From the NCBI GenBank assembly GCA_963788505.1, contig CAWBGY010000014.1, positions 186,001 through 250,000 of the forward strand: 64,000 bases of DNA, read 5' to 3'. This DNA is from JAIQFF01 sp963788505 (GTDB lineage Bacteria; Acidobacteriota; Terriglobia; Terriglobales; Acidobacteriaceae). The notes beneath the pieces are model-generated. The model ran no database searches, was not told the DNA's origin, and saw only the letters and a program-made list of their open reading frames with translations. Position 1 is the first letter of the stretch; the number at the start of each line of letters is the position of its first letter. The position numbers and the translations under genes were made by a program. This document shows positions 1 to 9,394 of the stretch, one piece after another.

Positions 1-927
1 GTTTTCCAACCGGTAATACTTCACGTTTTGGCCGCCGGGATTGATATTGTGCTCTTCGGCAGTCAGATTGCTGTTGGGCACGCGAACGTCATGGCAGGCG
101 GCACAGAAGTTGGGACTGCGCAGGTAATTGATCTTTTGGGTATCGTTACTGGAGACGTGGAAGTCTCCCTTGACTGCCACCGGATGCGCGAACGGCCCTA
201 CCTTCTCGACCGATTGGTTGATCAGCAGGCTCATGTTGGCGAATCCGTCCTGCTGCAGACTGTGGTTGACGTCCGGGCCGCCTACATTGTGGCACATGTC
301 GCAGGTGATGCCCGCGGCACCCAGCGAAGGTCCCGATCCAGCCGGAGGATCACCGCCGATTTCAGCCGGAATCACCTGGTTCCCGCTGCTATCAATCAAC
401 TGGTAATCGCGCAAGGGACGGAAAATGTCGGGGAGAAAATTCGCCTGCAGCCCGGCCAGCGCCGGAACTTCCCGTTTGGTCGGGTCATTTCCCATGCGCA
501 TGATGTGGGGGTTGTGACAGCCGAAGCAGAATCCGGCCTGGACCTGGCGAGTCTCCGTCAACACCGGCGTGGTAAACATGTTGGTATTCAGCGGGGTCAT
601 GTCCGGAAGTACGATCGTGCTATCGGAATAGACCGGGCGCAGCAATCCGCCATTCACCAGATTGCCGGCAACCTCCAGCGCGTTGAACAGCGGGCTGACG
701 TTGCGATAGCCCGACTTCACCGAACTGCGCAACTCGTCGTACTGCCGCTGGTGGCAGGGCAGGCAGTTCTTTGGCGGCTGATAGTTCTGCGAGGGGAACG
801 GGGATGAGACTGGGTTTCCGGTAGGGGTTATGTCCGCAGTCGTGCCTGACCCTGCACCGCAGCCCGCCAGTAACAGCGTGCCGACAAAAATGCCCAATAG
901 TCCGGGGCAAATGTGATCCGTGCGCAT
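1..927 (-). CDS. Multiheme c-type cytochrome lipoprotein (3' end outside window)
   Basis: The frame is open from an ATG at 927 to the window edge, giving 309 residues with no stop. The N-terminus has a hydrophobic stretch ending in a lipobox (LLAGC, Cys23), so the protein is probably lipid-anchored in the periplasm or outer membrane. Four CxxCH haem-binding motifs are visible: CLPCH near residue 55, CFGCH near 134, CDMCH near 209 and CAACH near 275. This spacing resembles cytochrome c554/NrfA-like electron carriers, but I cannot assign a partner or substrate. More haem sites may lie beyond the window. Multiheme c-type cytochrome is well supported; any exact role is not. Confidence 0.85.
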   Translation of the reverse strand, partial: MRTDHICPGLLGIFVGTLLLAGCGAGSGTTADITPTGNPVSSPFPSQNYQPPKNCLPCHQRQYDELRSSVKSGYRNVSPLFNALEVAGNLVNGGLLRPVYSDSTIVLPDMTPLNTNMFTTPVLTETRQVQAGFCFGCHNPHIMRMGNDPTKREVPALAGLQANFLPDIFRPLRDYQLIDSSGNQVIPAEIGGDPPAGSGPSLGAAGITCDMCHNVGGPDVNHSLQQDGFANMSLLINQSVEKVGPFAHPVAVKGDFHVSSNDTQKINYLRSPNFCAACHDVRVPNSNLTAEEHNINPGGQNVKYYRLEN

Positions 928-1329
928 AGGCTTTCAGAACTGGCTGCGCTGCTGCCGTGGCCCCAATCTCCGCGGCCACTGACTTCGGGAGAGCCGCTGC
1001 CGCGACAATTGTCGGTGTTTATATCATGCGGGCATACACAGAACAATTAACCAGGTAGTAAACCGCGTCGGAAAGACATCAAGACCGCTGAAAATCGATA
1101 CTGGCACGTCCGGATGTTCGGGTGAGCGCCCCTTCAATCAGCGGGAAGCCTTGTTGCACAAGGAAAAGGCGTCAGTCTATTTTTCTTGTACATCCGCGGA
1201 GGCCAAGCCTTCTGTACCGAACACGAAGTTGTTTGCCGTCATAGGTTGCCTGCAGGATATTCAAAATGAAACGCCAATGGGGTTCTTCGGTGGGAAACAG
1301 GGCGATACTGTACGAATCAGGGGGCCGGA
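928..1329. other. Gene-poor stretch
   Basis: About 400 bases between the start of the cytochrome gene and the terminator of the DUF2934 gene. A 61-codon plus-strand frame exists at 1151-1336 but shows no family resemblance or ribosome-binding site. The cytochrome promoter should lie here on the minus strand; I see no convincing sigma-70 boxes. Confidence 0.4.
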
Positions 1330-1356
1330 AAATTAAAAGGGCCCCGGATCGGGGCC
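1330..1356 (-). terminator. Rho-independent terminator of the DUF2934 gene
   Basis: On the minus strand GGCCCC and GGGGCC (1351-1356 and 1340-1345) form a perfect 6-bp GC stem with a 5-base loop, followed by a T-rich run (TTTTAATT, 1338-1331). It lies about 28 bases past the stop of the DUF2934 gene. Confidence 0.75.
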
Positions 1357-1383
1357 ATTGCCTTCTGAACTTTTTGCGCGCGC

Positions 1384-1593
1384 TCAGGCGGCGATCGTGC
1401 TTATCTTCTTATTGTTGGTGATTTTATTGTTGGTGATTTCTTCTTCCGCGCGGAGCCAGTCTTCCACCTCGTGGCCGCCCTCGCAGCCGCGTGCTTCATA
1501 GAGTTGGTACGCGCGCAGGCGGATCTGGTGCTCGACGTCTTGCGGCTCGGTCGTTTCTGTTGCCGCCGGTTTCTTCCTTAGATCCGTACTCAT
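1384..1593 (-). CDS. DUF2934 family small protein
   Basis: 69 residues. The core (residues about 20-50: VEHQIRLRAYQLYEARG followed by a W-L-xA-E-E segment) matches the DUF2934 family, which is common in Acidobacteria and Proteobacteria and has no known function. A strong Shine-Dalgarno (AAAGGAGG) sits 8 bases before the ATG. The C-terminus contains a duplicated peptide (ITNNK twice) from a 15-bp tandem duplication at about 1405-1440, which lengthens the tail beyond the conserved core. The protein is small, charged and has no signal peptide. It is followed by a clear terminator, so it is probably monocistronic. Confidence 0.8.
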   Translation of the reverse strand: MSTDLRKKPAATETTEPQDVEHQIRLRAYQLYEARGCEGGHEVEDWLRAEEEITNNKITNNKKISTIAA

Positions 1594-1767
1594 GGCGTGA
1601 CCCTCCTTTCGGCACGAAAGTACACCTGCCCCGAAGAGCCGTCAATTGCATAAGATTGGTGCAAATGGGAGCGAGAAACGAAGTATCAGATGGTTCAGAT
1701 TGGCGGGTTTAGGATCTTACCGACGCGCAGGATTGCGGTCGGCGAAGGCACGGTCCCGGCAGCCGAT

Positions 1768-2421
1768 TCAGGCCTCTTTGGACGAAGGCGTCACCAGGGC
1801 GGTTACATCGAAGTAGACCCATTCCGGCGCCCGTCCGGGAAAAATCAATTCGAGTTGATCGAACACCCTTCCGTCCGCGGCTGGTAGGCTGCGCTGTTCC
1901 CGGCCCAATTTCCAGCCGCGTCCATAGTGGTAAAACAAATACCAGTATTCCCCATGAACTGCGGCCGCCAGGTCGGGCGCCTGAATCATCACCGCGGTGT
2001 CCGGAGAATCGCCTGCACCACCGGTGTAGGTGGTGAGTATCTGTTCCGGAAGGCGCCGCTCCCATCCCAGGGCAAAGATGCGGTTCCACACTGTCATGAA
2101 TGCCAGCTCTCCGCCTCCTGCCGCCTTCGCCAAAGCGATCGCATTCGCGCGAGCGAAGGCGCTAAAGGCTGGTTCAAGCTGTATTCCCAGGAAATCAGCC
2201 TTCCGCCGCGCCATCAACACGCACTGCAGCATAGAGAAGATGTCGTCGATCGACTCCTCGGCCTTGCCCTTAAGAGAGCGCGCGAAACCAAGGAACCAGG
2301 ACTGCGGCTGTTCGTTCAGCAAGCCGATCTCGCCCCAGCACCCGGCCGCCACGTAAGTCGCGATCCAGGACACGTGCTCGTTGTCGTCGAGCGTGAATCG
2401 GGGAAAGCGCTCCTCCGCCAT
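1768..2421 (-). CDS. Conserved-looking hypothetical protein, 217 aa
   Basis: A full-length frame with balanced composition, no signal peptide and no transmembrane segment. It is rich in aromatic residues (Trp at several places, an EYWYLFYHYGRGW stretch near residue 160), which suggests a folded cytoplasmic protein. I recognise no catalytic motif or family. It is transcribed away from the DUF3857 pair across a roughly 350-bp divergent gap. The start ATG at 2421 has only a weak Shine-Dalgarno. That it is coding rests on length and on the lack of a better overlapping frame. Confidence 0.6.
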   Translation of the reverse strand: MAEERFPRFTLDDNEHVSWIATYVAAGCWGEIGLLNEQPQSWFLGFARSLKGKAEESIDDIFSMLQCVLMARRKADFLGIQLEPAFSAFARANAIALAKAAGGGELAFMTVWNRIFALGWERRLPEQILTTYTGGAGDSPDTAVMIQAPDLAAAVHGEYWYLFYHYGRGWKLGREQRSLPAADGRVFDQLELIFPGRAPEWVYFDVTALVTPSSKEA

Positions 2422-2679
2422 ATCTTTACCAGCCCGTTTCTTGCGCGCCCGTTGCCGGCGTACGCGCCGATTGTCCGTTCAACAAGATTGAAGATACGGC
2501 AAGGGGGTCGAGATTTAAACCCTCAGCAGAACTTGAAACCATAGGGACTAACAGGTCCACCTTCGCATCGGACTATCCATTCGGATAGGAACTACCGCAC
2601 ATATTTCTATTTACGGCCACCGTCACCATTAAATAAGGTCGCCCAGGTTGCACAGCGGGTACCTGGAGGCAGGTTTCTC
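2422..2679. other. Divergent intergenic region
   Basis: Non-coding gap between the minus-strand hypothetical gene and the DUF3857 pair. It should contain the promoter of the minus-strand gene. I see no RNA gene or repeat here. Confidence 0.4.
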
Positions 2680-2706
2680 TTGACCGCGCGACCGCACACT
2701 TATATT
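2680..2706 (+). promoter_or_regulatory. Candidate sigma-70 promoter for the DUF3857 gene pair
   Basis: TTGACC at 2680-2685 and TATATT at 2701-2706, separated by 15 bases (slightly short). It lies about 70 bases before the likely start of the first DUF3857 gene. Inferred from box similarity alone. Confidence 0.35.
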
Positions 2707-2776
2707 GTCGCGTGCCGTAGGTCGTCCCCGGCGGTCGGCCTTTGCGTAAGTGAGAAGCTGTGCGAGGTATCAAGCC

Positions 2777-4762
2777 GTGTTTTTTCGTCGTCTGCCTGCC
2801 GTTGCGTCGCTTACCTTGCTGATAGTTCTGGCCGTGGCTGCCTGCCCCTCACCGAAGGTGAGCGCCGGATTTGAGCCAGTCTCGCCGGAAGAACTGCAGA
2901 TGACCCAGGAGCCGCAAGCGCCGGGCGCAGCGGCGATCATTCTCTTCCGTCAGGTGGACCGCGACGATACCGGCCGCACCGCTCACGAAAACAACTATTT
3001 CCGGATCAAGATACTGACCGAAGAAGGACGGAAATATGCGGACATCGAGATTCCGTTTTTTCAAGATCGCGGCAACGTTGTAAACATCCACGCGCGGACC
3101 ATCCGTCCCGATGGCTCCATCGCCAATTTTGATGGCAGGGTCTTTGACAAATCCATTGCCAAGGCCAAGGGCCTGAAATATCTGGCCAAGACCTTCACCC
3201 TTCCCGACGTTCAGGTGGGCAGCATCATCGAGTACTACTACACCATCGACCTGGCGGAAAACTTCGTTTTTGACTCGCACTGGATCCTGAGCAATGAGCT
3301 GTTCACCAAAAGGGCCAGGTTTTCGCTGAAACCGTATCGCGCCGAATATGGCACGCTCAACGTTCGCTGGAGCTGGCAGGGCCTGCCTCCGGGCACGGTC
3401 GAACCAAAGCAGGGCAGCGACCAGGTTGTCCGGCTTGAGGCCATGAATATCCCCGCGTTCCAGACAGAAGACTTCATGCCGCCGGAGAATGAGATGAAGG
3501 CGCGGGTCGACTTCATCTACAGCGAAGAACAGTTTGAGCGCGATGCAGCGGTCTACTGGAAGAAAGCGAACAAGAAGCTCAACGACCAGTTGGAAAGTTT
3601 CGTGGGAAAACGCAAGGCCATGGAACAGGCCGTGGCCCAGATCGTTTCTCCCTCCGATCCGCCGGACGTGAAATTGCAAAAGATCTACGCTCGCGTGCAG
3701 CAGTTGCGCAACACCTCTTACGAGATAAGTAAGACGGAGCAGGAACAGAAACGCGAGAAGGAGAAGGACCCCAGCAACGTCGAGGACGTCTGGAAGCGGG
3801 GTTACGGCAATGGTTGGCAGCTAACCTGGCTTTACCTGGCGCTGGTTCGAGCTGCGGGCCTGGAAGCCAACGGGGTATGGGTCGCGGACCGCAGCAACTA
3901 CTTTTTCCAGGCCGACATGATGGATCGCACCAAGCTGGACGCCAATGTTGTGCTGGTAAAACTCAATGGCAAGGATATCTATTGCGACCCGGGAGCGGCG
4001 TTTACACCATTCGGATTGCTGACCTGGCCAGAGACCGGCGTCCAGGGATTGCGGCTCGACAAGGACGGCGGTGGTTGGGTTCGGACCACGCTTCCGGAGA
4101 GTTCGGCATCGCGGATCGAGCGCAAGGCGAATTTGCAACTCTCGGACGCGGGCGACCTGGAAGGCAAGCTCACGATCACCTTTACCGGCCTGGAAGCGGT
4201 GCGGCGGCGAGTGGAAATGCGAAATGAAGATGAGACCGATCGAAAAAAATTTCTCGAGGACCAGGTGCGGGAGTACGTCCCGGCAGCCATCGAAGTGGAA
4301 CTGACAAATAAACCGGACTGGAGCAGTTCCCAGTCCTTCCTGGAAGCGGAGTTTAATCTGAAGGTTCCCGGCTGGGCCTCGGGGGCGGGACGCCGGGCGC
4401 TGCTTCCGGTCGGGCTTTTCAGCGGAACCGAGCAGCATGTATTTGACCACGCCAATCGCGTCCACCCGATCTATTTTGACTTCCCGTTCGAAAAACACGA
4501 TGACGTTACGATCGGGATCCCGAGCGGCTGGCAGGTGGCCAGCCTGCCGGCGGCGCAGAAGCAGGGTTCCCATGTCATTGCCTACTCCCTGCAAGTGGAG
4601 AACAGCAAGAGCACGCTGCACCTGACCCGCAACCTGACCGTGGATTTTCTTCTCCTGGACCCGAAATACTACGCGGTTCTGCGAAACTTTTTTCAGGTGG
4701 TTCGAACCAGTGATGAGGAACAAATCGTCCTGCAACCGGGAACGGCGAGCGCCGCCAACTAA
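2777..4762 (+). CDS. Secreted DUF3857 protein with a degenerate transglutaminase-like domain
   Basis: About 661 residues from a GTG at 2777 that has GAGG nine bases upstream; an in-frame GTG at 2750 is the alternative start. The N-terminus is a hydrophobic export signal. A DUF3857 domain spans roughly residues 60-230, followed by a transglutaminase-core region (about 280-420) and a beta-rich C-terminal part. In the core, the position where active homologues have GDCKD reads GNGWQ (near 3800), and the FDHV histidine position reads LDAN. Cys and His of the triad are therefore replaced by Gly and Ala, while the DP(G/T)..TPFG aspartate segment is kept. This points to a non-catalytic relative of the next gene. 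The overlap with that gene (about 50 bp) indicates one operon and perhaps a shared complex in the cell envelope. Confidence 0.8.
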   Translation: MFFRRLPAVASLTLLIVLAVAACPSPKVSAGFEPVSPEELQMTQEPQAPGAAAIILFRQVDRDDTGRTAHENNYFRIKILTEEGRKYADIEIPFFQDRGNVVNIHARTIRPDGSIANFDGRVFDKSIAKAKGLKYLAKTFTLPDVQVGSIIEYYYTIDLAENFVFDSHWILSNELFTKRARFSLKPYRAEYGTLNVRWSWQGLPPGTVEPKQGSDQVVRLEAMNIPAFQTEDFMPPENEMKARVDFIYSEEQFERDAAVYWKKANKKLNDQLESFVGKRKAMEQAVAQIVSPSDPPDVKLQKIYARVQQLRNTSYEISKTEQEQKREKEKDPSNVEDVWKRGYGNGWQLTWLYLALVRAAGLEANGVWVADRSNYFFQADMMDRTKLDANVVLVKLNGKDIYCDPGAAFTPFGLLTWPETGVQGLRLDKDGGGWVRTTLPESSASRIERKANLQLSDAGDLEGKLTITFTGLEAVRRRVEMRNEDETDRKKFLEDQVREYVPAAIEVELTNKPDWSSSQSFLEAEFNLKVPGWASGAGRRALLPVGLFSGTEQHVFDHANRVHPIYFDFPFEKHDDVTIGIPSGWQVASLPAAQKQGSHVIAYSLQVENSKSTLHLTRNLTVDFLLLDPKYYAVLRNFFQVVRTSDEEQIVLQPGTASAAN

Positions 4763-6752
4763 CCGGAAACTCGCGCGAGTCCTGTTTGGCATCGTGGCCA
4801 GCCTGCTGGCTTGCGTGCCCCAGTCGGCAGCCGGGGGTGATGCGCCGCAGTGGATGCACGCGCTGGTCAGCGCGCCGCTCCCCGCTCACGATGAGAAGAC
4901 CGACGCTGTGCTGCTTTATTCGGAAAAAACAGTCACAGTCCTCTCCGCCGACAAGATCAAGAAGACGGTTCGAATCGCGTACAAAATTCTTCGCCCGGGC
5001 GGCCGCGACTACGGCGTAGTCGCCGTGCCCTTCAATCTCCACCAGAAGATCACCAGCCTGCACGGCTGGTGCATCCCGGCCCAGGGCAAAGACTATGAGG
5101 TCAAGGACAAGGATGCCGTGGAAGTCTCGCTGCCCAAGGTCGAGGGCAGCGAGTTGATCTCCGACGTCAAGGACAAACTCCTGCACATACCGGCCGCCGA
5201 TCCCGGCAACATCATTGGCTACGAGTACGAAATCGAAGAACAGCCCATGGTTTTGCAGGACATCTGGAGCTTCCAGCGGGAGATCCCGGTGCGGGAAAGC
5301 CACTACTCCCTGCAAGTGCCTTCCGGTTGGGAGTACAAGGCATCATGGCTCAATTATCCGGAAGCCAAGCCCGGACCGGCGGGAGGCAATCAGTGGCAGT
5401 GGGCTGTCAGTGACGTGAAGGAGATTCGAAAAGAAGACGACATGCCGCCGCTGGAGGGAGTGGCAGGACAGATGATCGTATCGTTTTTCCCCCCTGGCGG
5501 CACTGCCGCGAACGGGTTCGCCACCTGGCAACAGATGGGAAACTGGTACCGGAACCTGACCAGCGGCCGGCTTGATGCTTCAGCCGACATCAAGCAGCAA
5601 GTGGCGGCACTGACCGCTTCCAGAAACACGCCCCTGGCCAAGATGACGGCGATCGCCCAGTTCGTCCAGCACGACATTCGGTACGTCGCGATCGAGTTGG
5701 GCATCGGAGGCTTTCAGCCCCATTCGGCCAGCGATGTGTTCATGCACCGCTACGGAGACTGCAAGGACAAAGCCACGCTGATGAGTTCCATGCTGCATGA
5801 GATCGGTGTGGATTCGTACTACGTGGTGATCAACTCGGAGCGGGGATCGGTCACGCCCGAGATGCCGGCGCACGTGGGCGGCTTTGACCACGTGATTCTT
5901 GCCATCAAATTGCCAGACGGCTTCAGCAACCCGATGCTGGTTGCCACGCTGCAACATCCCAAGCTGGGGAAGCTCTTATTCTTTGATCCGACCAATGAAC
6001 TGACGCCCTTTGGCCAGATCGGGGGATACCTTCAGGCCAACTACGGCTTGCTGGTGACGCCGGACGGCGGCGAGCTGGTTGAAGTACCCGAACAGCCGCC
6101 AGTGATGAACAGCATTCAGCGCACGGCCAAGCTCGCGCTCGATGCCACTGGCACGCTGAAGGGCGATGTCCAGGAGGTACGGGTGGGCGACCGGGCGTGG
6201 TCGGAACGGTGGGCGCTGCGCACCACGACGAAAGATATCGACCGGATCAAACCCATCGAGAGACTGCTTGCGGCCTCGATCTCGACTTTCCAGATCACGC
6301 ATGCCAGCATAGCCAACCTCACTCATACGGACCAGCCCTTCGGTTTCGACTACTCCTTCGAAGCAGCCAATTATGCCAAGAGCGCGGGCAACCTGCTCCT
6401 GGTCAGGCCGAGGGTGCTGGGATCCAAGACTAGCGCTCTACTGGAGACGAAAGAGCGGCGCAACTTTCCCGTCGAATTTGAAGGACCGGCCCAGGACACG
6501 GACACATTTGAGATTGCGATTCCCCCAGGATTTGAGGTGGACGACTTGCCCCCGCCTGTCGACGTGGACTTCAGTTTTGCCAGTTATCACTCGAAGACCG
6601 TCGTATCCGGAAATGCAATTCGCTATAACCGCACCTTCGAGGTCAAAGAACTAAGCGTGCCGGTAAGCAAAGCGGACGACCTGAAGAGATTCTATCGAAT
6701 TATCGCCGGCGACGAACGCAACACGGTTGTCCTGAAACCCTCTTCGAAATAA
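4713..6752 (+). CDS. Secreted DUF3857 / transglutaminase-core protein with an intact triad
   Basis: About 679 residues with an N-terminal export signal (hydrophobic stretch at about residues 24-40). The DUF3857 domain is followed by a transglutaminase-like core with all three expected residues: Cys in YGDCKDKA (about residue 350), His in GFDHV (about 393) and Asp in FFDPTNELTPFG (about 425). Such proteins are taken to be periplasmic cysteine peptidases or transglutaminases; the substrate is unknown. The start overlaps the 3' end of the upstream paralogue by about 50 bp, so translation may be coupled. Length and domain order match the upstream protein, consistent with duplication followed by loss of catalysis in the first copy. 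Confidence 0.85.
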   Translation: MRNKSSCNRERRAPPTNRKLARVLFGIVASLLACVPQSAAGGDAPQWMHALVSAPLPAHDEKTDAVLLYSEKTVTVLSADKIKKTVRIAYKILRPGGRDYGVVAVPFNLHQKITSLHGWCIPAQGKDYEVKDKDAVEVSLPKVEGSELISDVKDKLLHIPAADPGNIIGYEYEIEEQPMVLQDIWSFQREIPVRESHYSLQVPSGWEYKASWLNYPEAKPGPAGGNQWQWAVSDVKEIRKEDDMPPLEGVAGQMIVSFFPPGGTAANGFATWQQMGNWYRNLTSGRLDASADIKQQVAALTASRNTPLAKMTAIAQFVQHDIRYVAIELGIGGFQPHSASDVFMHRYGDCKDKATLMSSMLHEIGVDSYYVVINSERGSVTPEMPAHVGGFDHVILAIKLPDGFSNPMLVATLQHPKLGKLLFFDPTNELTPFGQIGGYLQANYGLLVTPDGGELVEVPEQPPVMNSIQRTAKLALDATGTLKGDVQEVRVGDRAWSERWALRTTTKDIDRIKPIERLLAASISTFQITHASIANLTHTDQPFGFDYSFEAANYAKSAGNLLLVRPRVLGSKTSALLETKERRNFPVEFEGPAQDTDTFEIAIPPGFEVDDLPPPVDVDFSFASYHSKTVVSGNAIRYNRTFEVKELSVPVSKADDLKRFYRIIAGDERNTVVLKPSSK

Positions 6753-6823
6753 GATCACCAGTTGAGATTCCCTTTGGCTTCGGAAACAGATGTGGCAGAG
6801 GCATTTCTACCCGGGAGGCGCCC

Positions 6824-7939
6824 TTGAAGCGCTCAAATTGCATCGTGCTGCTTTTGATTCTTGTGTTCAGCAACCAGGTGTTGGCTGACGGGCAGCGCTG
6901 GTCCGCGGAGAAAGCGAACGGCTGGTACCAGCAGCAGCCCTGGCCGGTGGGCAGCAATTTCATTCCAGCAGACGCGATCAACCAACTCGAAATGTGGCAG
7001 GCGGCCACTTTCGATGCGCAGGAAATCGACAAGGAACTGGGCTGGGCCCAGGGCCTGGGCATGAACACCATGCGGGTCTTTCTGCACGATTTGCTGTGGC
7101 AGCAGGACGCCGCCGGATTCAGACTGAGAATCGATACCTTCCTCGCCATTGCAGCGAAGCATCACATCCGGCCGGTGTTTGTTTTATTCGATTCCTGCTG
7201 GGACCCTTTTCCCAGGCTCGGCCCGCAACATCCGCCGATTCCTGGAGTGCACAATTCGGGCTGGGTGCAGAGTCCGGGAGCGACCGCGTTGCAGGACCCG
7301 GCACAATATCCACGACTGAAAGCGTATGTGCAAGGCGTGGTCGGGGCATTTGCCAACGATCCGCGCATCCTGGCCTGGGACTTGTGGAATGAACCCGACA
7401 ACGGGAACGGAGGCGCTTACGGTGCGGTAGAGCTGAAGAATAAGGCGGAACTGGTGCTGGCTCTCTTGCCGCAGGTTTTCGCCTGGGCGCGTTCGGCGAA
7501 TCCGTCACAGCCGTTGACCAGCGGAGTTTGGCAGGGTGATTGGTCGTCGCCGGAAAAGCTGTCACAGATGGCGCAAATTCAGTTGGAACAGTCAGACGTG
7601 ATTTCCTTTCACAACTATGGCTGGCCGGAAGATTTCGAGAAACGCGTGGAGTGGCTGGAGAGCTATCACCGGCCGATTCTGTGCACCGAGTACATGGCTC
7701 GTCCCATGGGAAGTACGTTTGACCTGATCCTGCCCATCGCAAAAAAACACCACGTGGCGGCGATAAATTGGGGACTGGTTGCGGGAAGGACACAGACCTA
7801 TCTGCCGTGGGACTCCTGGCAAAGACCGTATGTTCTGGAGAAACCTGCAGTGTGGTTCCACGAGGTGTTCTACCCCGACGGCAAGCCCTACCGGGAGCGG
7901 GAAGCTGAAATCATCCGCCAATTGACCGGAACGAAATAA
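6824..7939 (+). CDS. Secreted glycoside hydrolase, GH5-like (cellulase superfamily)
   Basis: 371 residues with a cleavable signal peptide (about residues 1-21, ending VLA-DG). The fold is a TIM-barrel glycosidase. The acid/base glutamate is in WDLWNEPDN (Glu190), and the likely nucleophile is in LCTEYMA (Glu289), the usual strand-4 and strand-7 pattern of clan GH-A. FHNYGWPE and INWGLVAGR fit the later strands. The substrate is not evident; mannan, cellulose or other beta-glycans are possible. It starts about 70 bp after the DUF3857 pair on the same strand and is followed by a 29-bp-arm palindrome that could end transcription. Confidence 0.8.
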   Translation: MKRSNCIVLLLILVFSNQVLADGQRWSAEKANGWYQQQPWPVGSNFIPADAINQLEMWQAATFDAQEIDKELGWAQGLGMNTMRVFLHDLLWQQDAAGFRLRIDTFLAIAAKHHIRPVFVLFDSCWDPFPRLGPQHPPIPGVHNSGWVQSPGATALQDPAQYPRLKAYVQGVVGAFANDPRILAWDLWNEPDNGNGGAYGAVELKNKAELVLALLPQVFAWARSANPSQPLTSGVWQGDWSSPEKLSQMAQIQLEQSDVISFHNYGWPEDFEKRVEWLESYHRPILCTEYMARPMGSTFDLILPIAKKHHVAAINWGLVAGRTQTYLPWDSWQRPYVLEKPAVWFHEVFYPDGKPYREREAEIIRQLTGTK

Positions 7940-7952
7940 ACCGGCACGGCCC

Positions 7953-8074
7953 GTGTGGGGCGGACACTCTTGTCCGCCGCCTTTGACGTGGATTTTTCTG
8001 GGGCGGCAAAAAAGTCCAAAACCTAAATTCACAATCAACTTCAACGGCGGCGGGCAAGAGTGTCCGCCCCACAC
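7953..8074. repeat. Inverted GC-rich palindrome (family A)
   Basis: Left arm 7953-7981 (starting GTGTGGGGCGGACACTC) and right arm 8046-8074 are near-perfect reverse complements, with about 64 bases between them. The element fills the space between two convergent genes and ends 3 bases from the ilvA stop codon, so it may act as a two-way transcription stop. It belongs to a family seen also at 9330, 11441, 42051 and 58670. Confidence 0.85.
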
Positions 8075-8077
8075 GAT

Positions 8078-9286
8078 CTAAAGAACTCTTTCGTGCGAGT
8101 AGCCGGCGGCCTCGAGGGCAGAAAGCAGTTCCGCAATCTGGTCCCGGCCCCGGGTTTCCATGGTGATGTCGATGGCGGTCTCTCCCAGATTTACCCCGTA
8201 GTAGGCACGGTCGTAAGAGGTCTCCACGATATTGGCGCGATGGTCGGCGAGAATTCCGGTGAGTCGGTGCAGGGCGCCGGGGTAGTCGGGAAGATGAACG
8301 CGCAAGCGCACGAGGCGGCCATCCTTGACCAGACCACGTTCGATGATTCGCGACAGCAGGGTTACGTCCATGTTGCCGCCGCCGACCAGCACCGCAATCT
8401 TTCTTCCGGCCATATGAATCTTGCGATTGATCAACGCCGCGATGGCGGCTGCGCCGGCGCCTTCCGCCATGGTTTTTTCGCGTTCCAGCAGAAGAAGGAC
8501 CGCGTTGGCGATTTCTTCTTCGTCGACTGTGACAATGTCGTCCACATATTTCTGGACCAGCGGCAAGGTGCGGTCGCCGGCCCGGCGGACGGCGATGCCA
8601 TCGGCAATGGTCGCAGCCGGGGCCAGGGTCACCGGCTTACCTTCCGCCACCGCAGCCTTCATCGAGGGGAGCCGGGCGGTCTGTACTCCGATGATCTGGA
8701 CTTTCGGATTCGTCTCCTTGATCGCGCAAGCGATGCCGCCGATCAAACCACCCCCGCCAATGGGAACCACGACCGCCTCGATTTCGGGGTGCTGCTGCAG
8801 CATCTCCAGGCCGAGAGTTCCCTGCCCGGCGATGACCGCGTCGTCATCGAAAGGGTGGATGAAAGTGAGATGTTGTTCCTGGCCTCGCCGGATGGCTTCT
8901 TCGCAGGCGTCGTCGTAGTTGGCGCCGTGAAGAATGACTTCGGCACCGTATGATTTGGTGGCCGACACTTTGATCAGCGGAGTCACCAGGGGCATGCAAA
9001 TCTGGGCTTTGATCCCGCGCCGGCCGGCGTGATAAGCCAGCCCCTGCGCGTGATTCCCGGCCGAAGCCGCAATCACTCCCCGGTCGCGCTCCTCCGCGGT
9101 CATGGTCAGCAGTTTGTTCAGCGCGCCACGCTCCTTGAAAGCGCCGGTTCTTTGCAGATTGTCGAGTTTCAGGTAAATGGAGTTGCCGGTCAGCTGCGAA
9201 AACGTGGCCGAGAGAGTGCACGGCGAAAGGTAAATGGAGGGACGAATGCGCTCGAGGGCAGCCTGGACATCGGCGAGAGTGATCAT
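8078..9286 (-). CDS. ilvA: Threonine dehydratase (threonine ammonia-lyase) with C-terminal ACT domain
   Basis: 402 residues. A PLP fold-type II enzyme turning threonine into 2-oxobutanoate and ammonia, the entry step to isoleucine. The PLP lysine is in RTGAFKERG (Lys51), and the phosphate-binding glycine loop GGGGLIGG is at about 177-184. A single ACT-like domain (about 325-402) should bind an amino-acid effector. The length and single ACT domain fit the shorter ilvA type rather than the ~510-residue enterobacterial enzyme with two ACT-like repeats. It could serve biosynthesis or threonine breakdown; no ilv or tdc neighbour decides this. The 3' end abuts a palindrome. Confidence 0.92.
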   Translation of the reverse strand: MITLADVQAALERIRPSIYLSPCTLSATFSQLTGNSIYLKLDNLQRTGAFKERGALNKLLTMTAEERDRGVIAASAGNHAQGLAYHAGRRGIKAQICMPLVTPLIKVSATKSYGAEVILHGANYDDACEEAIRRGQEQHLTFIHPFDDDAVIAGQGTLGLEMLQQHPEIEAVVVPIGGGGLIGGIACAIKETNPKVQIIGVQTARLPSMKAAVAEGKPVTLAPAATIADGIAVRRAGDRTLPLVQKYVDDIVTVDEEEIANAVLLLLEREKTMAEGAGAAAIAALINRKIHMAGRKIAVLVGGGNMDVTLLSRIIERGLVKDGRLVRLRVHLPDYPGALHRLTGILADHRANIVETSYDRAYYGVNLGETAIDITMETRGRDQIAELLSALEAAGYSHERVL

Positions 9287-9329
9287 TGGATTTAGTAGCT
9301 GCCCATTCTACAGGGAGAGAGAGATTTGG

Positions 9330-9387
9330 TGGAGGACGGGCGTCCTCGCCCGTCCAACCGGGAACGGGCGGGGACGCCCGTCCTCCA
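9330..9387. repeat. 24-bp inverted repeat (family A), likely terminator
   Basis: Arms 9330-9353 and 9364-9387 pair with one mismatch around a 10-base loop, giving a very stable hairpin. It lies 7 bases past the stop of the MBL-rhodanese gene and upstream of the ilvA start. Confidence 0.85.
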
Positions 9388-9394
9388 TCAAATT

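Noticed and set aside
1151..1336. 61-codon plus-strand frame
   Set aside because: No Shine-Dalgarno, no recognisable family, and it runs into the terminator region of the opposite gene.
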